DNA of 64,000 nt. It comes from Ambrosia x helenae (lineage: Eukaryota > Streptophyta > Magnoliopsida > Asterales > Asteraceae). This document shows, one piece after another, positions 56,932-64,000 of the stretch. Below the pieces are notes generated by a model, which saw only the letters and a list, made by a program, of their open reading frames with translations, was not told the origin of the DNA and did no database searches. The position numbers were made by a program, and so were the translations under genes. Each line of letters opens with the position of its first letter. Position 1 is the stretch's first letter. The stretch covers positions 92,279,563 through 92,343,562 of the forward strand of contig CM061233.1 in assembly GCA_030844895.1 (NCBI GenBank). Direction: 5' to 3'.

Positions 56932-58264
56932 GGGTTAGGATCAAATACACAAGATACTTTTTCTAGGAAGGGTGAGAAGGATTGTGATCCATTGATCATA
57001 TATTTGAAGGGTTGAGATTAGTTTGTTTGAAAAAAATAAAACAATAAATTAGAGAAAGGGCATAAAAGGAAAACCACATTTGTTGACTTTCTCTCTCCAC
57101 ATGCAATTCACCCATCATTTTAAAACATCTATAACTTTTTCATACAACATTTTTTTTTTCAAAAAAATTTCACCATATTAACGAGCGTTTTTTTATCTTT
57201 AATATGAGTACCACATTGCTACATTAAAATTGAAAAAAAAAAAATTCGTGCTAAATGAGTTTTTTTTCTCCGTTGTGTCTTCTGCACGTTCATTGTGTTA
57301 TAGTATGCATGTGTGCTTTATAAATATGTTATTTATGTTTTTTTAGTTTACACATGATTTAACTTTGTCCATTGTGTTTTTAGTATGCTTTTAATTGTGT
57401 TTTACGCAAATGAGTTTTGTATTTAGGCGTACATTGTGTTTTATTATGTTGTTCATTGTGTTTAAGTCTATTATTCATTGTGTTTTAGTATTCTGTTCAT
57501 TGTGTCTTTTATATGTCGTCAATTGTGTTTTATTAGACTGTTCATTGTGTTTTATACCATATTGTTCATTGCATATTTAATTGGTACTCATTGTGTTTTA
57601 CGTTATCTCCATTGTGTCTTACGCAACTGGGTTTTCAACTTTTTTTTCCAAAAGTATTTATTGTGTTTTAATCTTCTGTTCAGTGTGTCTTTATTATGTC
57701 GTCCATTGTGTTTTACACAATTGGGTTTTTAACTTTTTTTTTTTCAAAAGCATTCATTGTATTTTAGTCTTTTGTTCATTGTGTCTTTCGTATGTCATCC
57801 ATTGTGTCTTACGTAACTGGGTTTTCAACTTTTTTTTTTCAAAAGTATTCATTGTGTTTTAGTCTTCTATTCATTGTGTCTTTAGTATGTCGTCCATTGT
57901 GTTTTACTAGACTCTTGATTATGTTTTATACCCTATATTTAATTGGTGTTCATTGTGTTTTACATTTTATTGTGTCTTATGCAAGTGGGTTTTGAAAATT
58001 TTTTTTCAAAAGTATAGCAATATGGTACTCATATTAAAGATAAAACGACGCTCAATTTTATGGTATAATTTTTTTTTAAAAACGGATGACGTATAAAAAG
58101 TTACGGACATTTAAAAATGAAGGTGGAAATGGCATGTGACTTGCATGTGCATATGTTTTTGACAAAATTACCCCTCCCACTTGTTAATCCTTTGGACACA
58201 TGTCATTTTCTAGTGGCTTCTTACCCTTCTCATTTTTTGTAGCTTTTGTAGAATAACCCAACCC
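56932..58264. mobile_element. TIR element E9 (1333 bp) nested in E8, with 10-bp TSD
   Basis: It starts GGGTTAGGATCAAATACACA and ends, reverse-complemented, GGGTTGGGTTATTCTACAAA. Both ends continue to GAGAAGG near 40 bp. ATTAATCATA at 56922-56931 and 58265-58274 is a perfect 10-bp target duplication. The flanking E8 sequence joins across it exactly as in E3 (TATTAATCA then AAGACAAAAACTCCC). The core (57285-57975) is an array of CATTGTGTTTTA motifs. ORFs there are products of the array. Confidence 0.9.
57285..57975. repeat. Array of CATTGTGTTTTA motifs in E9
   Basis: About 24 copies of (T/C)CATTGTGT(T/C)TT(A/T) in the same orientation, at 15-60 bp spacing. A longer second-order unit (ACTGGGTTTTCAACTTTTTT, then CAAAAGTATTCATTGTG) recurs three to four times between 57600 and 57860. 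Confidence 0.88.
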
Positions 58265-58302
58265 ATTAATCATATAAGACAAAAAAGCCCCATCTTTGAT
58301 CT

Positions 58303-58335
<33 letters not shown>

Positions 58336-58337
<2 letters not shown>

Positions 58338-58728
58338 AGGGATAAAATGAAAACCCTATTGAGTTGAGAAAACCTTTGAAAACCCATGTAAAAAAACCAT
58401 TTTTTTTTTTTGAAAACAATAACCAATGTAAAATACATGTTTTTAAACATTTTGGGCAAAAAAAAAAATAACAAAAGCACCGATGGGATGTTTTTTAAAA
58501 AAAATAAACAAAGTTGCTAAAAAACATATGTTTTCAGCTATTTGCCTATGTTTTTAGCAACTTTGTTTATTTTTTTAAAAAAATCCCATCGGCGTTTTTT
58601 TTTTAATTTTTTTGGCCCAAAATGCTTACAAACATGTATTATACATTTGTTATTTTTTTCAAAGAAAAAAATGTTTTTTTTTACATGGGTTTTCGAAGGT
58701 TTTCTCAACTTAAACGGGTTTTCATTTA
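58336..58728. mobile_element. TIR MITE E11 (about 393 bp), E5 family
   Basis: Left GGAGGGATAAAATGAAAACC; right, reverse-complemented, AAATGAAAACCCGTTTAAGT; both then GTTGAGAAAACCTT.GAAAAC and CCATGTAAAAAAA. TA tract of about 28 bp on the left; tatatata on the right joins it to E10. Confidence 0.82.
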
Positions 58729-58738
58729 TTTATATATA

Positions 58739-59188
58739 GGAGGGTGATCATTTGAGAAGAAAAAAAAGAAATAACATTAAATACTTTAACTCATTTCACA
58801 TTAAATATTCAATTAATTATTTTAGATATTTTATCTTACACACATCAAAACTTGTCCTACACATATAAAAATTCATCCTACACACATCGAAATTGTCATG
58901 CTTCTATCCTGCACATATCGAAATTATCATTAGGTTTATCCTACACATGTAGAAATTCATCCTACACATACCGAAATTTATCCTTCACTATAAATTATCT
59001 TTGTTTTAAGATATATATATATTTAAAAATGAATTATGATTTCATTTATTTAATTAGTTTATGGGAGTTACAAAAACTTAAACATTTATTTAACATTAAA
59101 TACAACTATTAAAATGGATGATTTCTATTGGTCTAAATTTCTTTCTTTTTCTTCTTACAATAAAACTTCTTCTCATTTGAACTCTCCA

Positions 59189-59191
<3 letters not shown>
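58739..59191. mobile_element. TIR element E10 (about 453 bp), E7 family
   Basis: Left GGAGGGTGATCATTTGAGAA; right, reverse-complemented, GGAGAGTTCAAATGAGAAGA. Repeated TTCATCCTACACATATAGAA-type words (58850-58985) are the complement of the E7 motif GATATGTGTAGGATA. TA tracts lie on both sides (to 59222 on the right). Confidence 0.82.
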
Positions 59192-59227
<36 letters not shown>

Positions 59228-59264
59228 TTGATGCATTTTTTAAGACGGTTGTTTTTTTAATTTG

Positions 59265-59745
59265 ACAAAATTACAAAAGTCGTCCTTTATGTCTATAGCG
59301 AATTGTAAACCATGTCCTTTAGAAACACAAATTACAGAAAACGTACTTTGTGTTTACAAATCTTTACACGTTATGTCCCGTTGACACTAACTCAGTTAAT
59401 TTTTCTTGTTAAATATGGCCAAGTGGACCCCATATGAGGGTAGATTAGTTTTTTTACCCATTTATTATAAAAAAAATCTTTTAATACATAAAACTATATA
59501 CACACACAACTCTCTCTTTTCACACTCTTAAGTTTAATCTTTCCCTCACTCTTTTCCAACCGACACCATCACCCACCACCACTATACCCTCACATGAGGT
59601 CCCCTTGGTCATATTTTAACGAGAAAACATAACTGGGTTAGGGTAAAAGGACGTAACATATAAGGGTTTGTAAATACAAAGTACGTTTTCTGTAATATAT
59701 GTTAAAGGACATGATTTGCAACCCGCTATAAACATAAAGGACGAA
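59265..59745. mobile_element. TIR element E15 (about 480 bp)
   Basis: The left arm (GTCGTCCTTTATGTCTATAG, CATGTCCTTTAGAAACACAA, AAACGTACTTTGTGTTTACA, AAATATGGCCAAGTGGACC) is repeated inverted at the right end over about 190 bp with some 15-20% differences. It sits at the left edge of the 247-bp tandem repeat. Confidence 0.75.
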
Positions 59746-60387
59746 ATATTGATTCTAAGTTTCTTAGTTAAATTATATCAAATGTTTTGTTATTGTTAGT
59801 TATTAATGTTAGCAACCATTTATGTTATTGGGAAATTAACAATTGAGTTTGGTTAGGTAGAGGAATCAAATCTGAAATCTTTGTTTTACAAATTATAAAA
59901 CATGTTTAAAACTAAACAGAATTGTTTAAATTCAGATACACAACCACTTTTTTTTAAACAAAAAAAAGTAATTGACAAGATATGGAGCAAAATATTGATT
60001 GTAAGTTTCTTAGTTAAATTATATCAGTTGTTTTGTTATTGTTCGTTATTGATGTTAGCAACCATTTATGTTATTGGGAAATTAACAATCGAGTTTGGTT
60101 AGGTAGAGGAATCAAATATGAAATCTTTGTTTTACACATCACAAAACATGTTTAAAACCAAATGGAATTGTTTAAATTCAAATACATAGCCACTTTTTTT
60201 TAAACAAAAAAAAAGTAAAAAACAAGATATGGAGTAAAATATTGAATGTAAGTTTCTTGGTTAAATTATATCAGATGTTTTGTTATTGTTAGTTATTGAT
60301 GTTAGCAACCATTTATATTATTGGGAATTAAAAATTGAGTTTGGTTAGGTAGAGGAATCAAATCTGAAATCTTTGTTTTACACGTCA
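59741..60387. repeat. 247-bp tandem repeat, about 2.6 copies
   Basis: The phrase TAAGTTTCTTAGTTAAATT (or TTGG variant) occurs at 59755, 60002 and 60249, spacing 247 bp. The units include GTTAGCAACCATTTATGTTA and ATTGAGTTTGGTTAGGTAGA. The third copy breaks off at 60387, where the Copia LTR starts. No coding. Confidence 0.92.
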
Positions 60388-60916
60388 TTGTTGATGCACT
60401 TTCTGTGGACGTCACTGTCGAACATACTAGGGTTGAGTCTTGTATTGTAATACATGAGATTGTGGTGATCCATAAGGGCATTTTATGGATTTGACAAAGT
60501 TGTTTAAGGTAGACCTGATTGGTTCGAACCAGCGTGAGGTCGAACCTGAAAGTAAGAGGTCGAACCAACATATTACTTGTTGATTCGACCATATGTCAAG
60601 GTCGAACTAGCACTTTTGACCTCCTGCAAGGGGTGAAGGTGCTGGGCCTATATAAAGCAATCTCATGTGTGTTTTTCATTTAAGATTTTGAGTTTGTGCT
60701 TTGAATGCTCTCAAGGGGGAGGTCATGCCCGACCTCCCCCGGCCCCGAGATAGATGTTTATCCTACTGATGACAGTGTCTGTAACCGTTTCTGATGCAAT
60801 ACGAATCTGTGGTGACTTTGTTATCGTATATTTCTGTCTCGTCTCGAATCTTCCGTCTGAAATCGAGTTGTTTTCGCGTAATCGATCCGTAGATTCGGTT
60901 TTTAACCGGATTCTCA
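60388..60916 (+). mobile_element. Copia-type LTR, first unit
   Basis: The tandem repeat stops at 60387 and TTGTTGATGCACTTTC begins, fixing the left edge to within a base. The LTR ends ATTCTCA, followed by AC and the PBS. The TATA box CTATATAAAGC is near 60648. Hairpin words GGTTCGAACC, GGTCGAACC and TTCGACC..GGTCGAA fill 60510-60610, just upstream of it. Superfamily inferred from the Copia gag downstream. Confidence 0.7.
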
Positions 60917-60918
60917 AC

Positions 60919-60935
60919 TGGTATCAGAGCCGTGG
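60919..60935 (+). other. Primer-binding site, first Copia unit
   Basis: TGGTATCAGAGCCGTGG two bases after the LTR end, complementary to initiator tRNA-Met. Confidence 0.88.
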
Positions 60936-61199
60936 TACCGATTTGAACGATCTAACAGTCGTTTGAATCAATCATAGCTCGATTTCATGATTTCAGACGT
61001 TAAAAATCAGTTTTTGATTGAAAGGTTGAAACCCTAGAAACCCTAGATTCTTAATTAACCCAAAATCATGTGATTTTTCCATGTTTCTGTTAATTCGAGG
61101 GTTAGGTTTTCATTTCCACGCCTTTCTGTACAAGTTTCATCATCAAAGTCAAACAATCAGAGTGTTTATGGGCTGATTTGCAGAAAATATTGAAGAAGA

Positions 61200-61792
61200 A
61201 CACGTTTTTTTGCAAAAGGTCGAATGTGAAGTAAATTAGACCTTACAAGAGGTCGAACGTGGGTTGTAAACGGTTGAACGTAGGATTTGGAGGCCGAATC
61301 TGCTAATTTGTATTGAAAACAGAGGTCGAACCTGGTTGTGTTCTACATTCGACCTCATGATATGTCGAATGTGGAATCTCAGTGGTCCAAATGAAGTTTT
61401 GTTTGTATATATGTTTTGGTTCGCCCACCTTGAATGGTCGAACCTGCACATTCGCCCAAACAAATGGTCGAATGTGCAGGTCTATATAAGGCTGAATCAT
61501 TTTTTGAATGTTAACTTTTTTTTTTGTCATTTTGTTTCCCTCTCAGAGTGTTTGTCTCCCTAGGGTTTTTGTCAAGTCTGTATTGAGTCTAAATCATTAT
61601 AAACAAGCTTTGTAAAGATTATTAATGATGTTTATGAATGAAATGAAAATGTTTGAGATGATTTGTGTGTTTTGCTAGATATATTATCATTTTGAGATCA
61701 ATTCAGGGATTCCGCACCTGAATTGAACTTGTTTGATCATATTCTTTGTTTGAAGATCGATCCTTAGTCACATACAAAGTGGTATCAGAGCC
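61200..61792 (+). mobile_element. Second LTR-like unit with PBS (start not defined)
   Basis: A second promoter-like TCTATATAAGGC lies near 61480 and a second PBS TGGTATCAGAGCC at 61780-61792, preceded by CACATACA. GGTCGAA / TTCGCCC hairpins fill 61215-61470, upstream of the TATA box. So this looks like a second LTR placed in the leader of the first. I could not find its TG start. Confidence 0.55.
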
Positions 61793-62386
61793 ATAAGGAT
61801 CAAACAACCACGAATTGATAATATTAGTGTTGATTTGGACCCAATTTTGATCAAAACTTTTATGTTTTCATTGAACATTTGAATTTGGTGAATATTGATT
61901 GATTTGAACTTGTTTTCATGGATAAAATTCAAAATTCTCTTTGTTAAACTTGTTCCAAATCCAATCCGAAGCAAAACCTGCATAAGATCATCAAATTTCA
62001 TTAACATTTGAAAATTTTGGATCAAAATAACTGATTTTCAAATTATAACCGTTTTTCAAAATGAAAGGGTCGAACCTAGGGAGAAACGGTCGAGAGTGGA
62101 CTTTTTAAGTCGAACCAGGGAGTTTTTGGTCGAACGTGGAGTGTATTTTGGTCGAACCTAGAAATTTTTAGTGTGTTGTTGTTCATTCGACCAGTCGGGC
62201 GGTCGAAAGAGAACAGAGTTGGTCGAAAGTGAAACGATTCTGTTATTTTCAACATTCGAGTCTTTAGAAAACGGTCGAACTTGGATTAATTTTCACATTC
62301 GACCACGCAATCATTGTAAACGGTCGAACGTAGAAACAGTTGATAAATTTCTCTAATCATTTCGTGTTTTGTAATTTTCAGACGAT
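61793..62386 (+). other. Leader of the Copia gag with further GGTCGAA motifs
   Basis: About twelve GGTCGAAC / GGTCGAAAG / CATTCGACC words occur between 62065 and 62335, continuing the motif of the LTR into the transcribed leader. No ORF of note. Confidence 0.7.
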
Positions 62387-64000
62387 ATGTGGAACTTTCC
62401 AACAACACCACGACCTAATACAACACCACAACAGCAAACAACAATGGATCCTTGGTCGGTAGCTGTTCAGAAGACTAGTCAACCATCTCAACCAATCAAT
62501 TATTTGGCGATGACTAGTTCGATGCCCCAACAAGTTGCACAACCACAACCACAACCACAACCTATGGCTGATTACTGGGGAGTTGTAGCAGCAGCGGTAC
62601 ACTCTCAGACTACCAATGCGATTTCGAAGCTTATTCATGACTTATCTTCGGGTAGTGGGAGTCGTCCACCAAAGTTGATGGAATTGGTTGATTATAACCA
62701 ATGGAAGACCAAGTTCAAGATTCATCTAGAGGGAATGGGTATGGAAGGCACGAAAGCTTGGCAAATGATTGCTAAGGGGTATGTTGCTCCAGTTTTGGAG
62801 AACACCGGTGAGCCGATTCCATTAGAGAGTCTGGCTGAGGACGAGAAGAAGAATTTTGCGGTGGAAAAGAAGGCGTTTTCCCAATTATCCCATGCCATTA
62901 ACACTGATCTTTTACATCAGTTTGGGTCGTGCACTACTTCAAAACAACTGTGGGATATGTTAAGGAATCGTCACGTTGGGAATGAGAAGACGAGGAAGCT
63001 TAGAATGGAGGAGTTGAGAAAAGAGTTTGAGAATTTTAGCTATATGGGAAATGAGACGTTAAAAGAGTTGATTCCAAGGTATTGTCACTTGTTAACCGAA
63101 CTCTCAAATTATGAGATCAATATACCGATGTCTGAGCTGGTGGATAAGTTCGCTGATGCATTACCACCATACTGGAATCAACATATCGAGGTTCTCAAGG
63201 AGAAAGATGCGTACCAATATTGGACCATCAATGAGTTTATCCAGAAGCTTGAGAATAAGAGATGGAGGAAAAGAGGAAAGCGAAAAGAGCTCAAGTTCCT
63301 CAGAATCCAGAGTTATACCATGGTGTTACATCTTCATCTCTAACTAGTTCAAGTTCCAGTACTACTATTGCTCCACACATTGCTTGTGTTTCAAGCATTG
63401 TTGAACCAACCAAAACCCCCATAAACTATCTTGCTCAAACATCATCTTATACCCCACCATCCTACCCTACTACTTACATCCCACCATTTTCATCTATGCA
63501 ACAAGCTGCATGTTATTCAACTAATCTGAACCAACCTCAACAATAATCTTACATTCCTCAAATGAATCAAACCCAAATCAACCCAAATCAACCAAGCCAA
63601 AGCTCAATTGTGCTGGAAACCTCAAACTTGAACAATGTTACTGTTGAAGTTGCACAACAACATGTAGCCTTGGTTTCTGCTATGGTCGCTTCGTATAACG
63701 GGTTAGTCGCTAGTCAAATTGGTAACAACAACCTAACTAGTGAAGACTACGCACAAATTGACAAGGAAGAGATGGAACTCATTGACATCCAGTGGGCATT
63801 TGCTAGTGTCATGAGGCGAGCGACTGAGTTCATAGAGAAGACGGGCAGAACTGATCTTTCCACATCTCCCAACACCACATATGGCTTCAACAAAGCCAAA
63901 GTCACATGTTTCAACTATGGTGGGAAGGTCACTTCAAAAGAGAATGCACACAGCCAGCACAACAGGGGAACAGGAATCCTTTTAACACCAACTACCAGAA
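62387..64000 (+). pseudogene. Copia gag (partial, frameshifted), runs off the right edge
   Basis: The ATG at 62387 opens WNFPTTPRPNTTPQQQTTMD; a Gln/Pro-rich N-terminus precedes the Gag domain (LMELVDYNQWKTKFKIHLEG, LHQFGSCTTSKQLWDMLRN, RKLRMEELRKEFENFSYMG, LVDKFADALPPYWNQHIEV). A one-base deletion near 63258 (KLENK-RWRK versus KEMEEKRKAKR) ends the first frame at 63343. The second frame goes on with a Ser/Thr/Pro-rich linker to a TAA at about 63544, then to a zinc-knuckle region near 63905. There the second Cys has become Tyr (CFNYGG) and another one-base loss shifts the frame. The following residues, if in frame, would complete the knuckle. Pol would lie outside the window. Confidence 0.85.

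Larger units (their letters stand above)
55279..58308. mobile_element. TIR element E8 (E2/E3 family) interrupted by E9
   Basis: The left end GGATCTGGATCATTTGAGAA, then CCCCATTGAGTTTTGAGAAC and CCAATCACCAAGGGACACATC, matches the E3 left arm. The preceding 44 bp are TA repeats. Inside are CA/CT runs (55480-55570), GGTGG-rich sequence (55590-55880), (ATT)n (55893-56035), and palindromes TTTACACCAGCGTAAA / ACACTGGTGTAAAC (56180-56560). After E9, E8 resumes at 58275 (TAAGACAAAAAAGCCCCATC) and is cut off at a TA tract, so the right TIR is lost. Confidence 0.8.

Noticed and set aside
57395..57995. Overlapping Cys/Phe/Ile-rich ORFs in E9
   Set aside because: They arise from the CATTGTGTTTTA array, which is open in several frames.

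Overview
The window is repeat-dense plant nuclear DNA. I find no host gene that looks intact. The Ty3/gypsy chromodomain polyproteins, the Copia gag-like proteins, tRNA-iMet primer sites (TGGTATCAGAGCC), solo LTRs and GT-AG introns all point to a eudicot. The protein wording is most like what I know from Asteraceae retroelements, but that placement is from memory.

Layout. (1) 1-4234, minus strand: 3' end of a decayed Ty3/gypsy element (A) carrying a recent 1404-bp tandem duplication. (2) 4235-15549, plus strand: a young Ty3/gypsy element (B) of Tekay/Del type with a cropped 5' LTR, an unexplained 481-codon pre-gag ORF, a gag-pol gene with a probable 80-nt intron, and a full 3.7-kb 3' LTR holding an array of hairpins. 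(3) 15550-25703, minus strand: two decayed Copia elements (gag but no pol; one linked to an accessory ORF), split by a solo LTR at 19038-21751. (4) 26357-29260: LTR-like DNA, a TRIM element with three LTRs, and a PIF/Harbinger transposase pseudogene. (5) 29411-41190, 46260-52560 and 55279-59191: chains of terminal-inverted-repeat (TIR) elements joined end to end through (TA)n tracts. Solo LTRs, a 2.2-kb Helitron (52711-54892) and a CACTA-like fold-back lie among them. (6) 59741-64000: a 247-bp tandem repeat, then a plus-strand Copia region with two LTR/PBS units and a frameshifted gag that runs off the window.

The most striking signals are non-coding. Six LTRs from both superfamilies carry a block of short GC-rich inverted repeats just upstream of their TATA box. 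Element B's LTR has five hairpins whose stems differ but stay complementary and whose 8-nt loop (RAATGGGA) is constant. The TIR elements each carry family-specific arrays of 11-16-bp motifs, including palindromes of the form TTTACACNNGTGTAAA. Two elements that landed outside TA repeats show perfect 10-bp target duplications, which suggests the whole set is Mutator-like.

Limits: all alignments were made by eye, family names rest on motifs, and boundaries described as approximate may shift by tens of bases.
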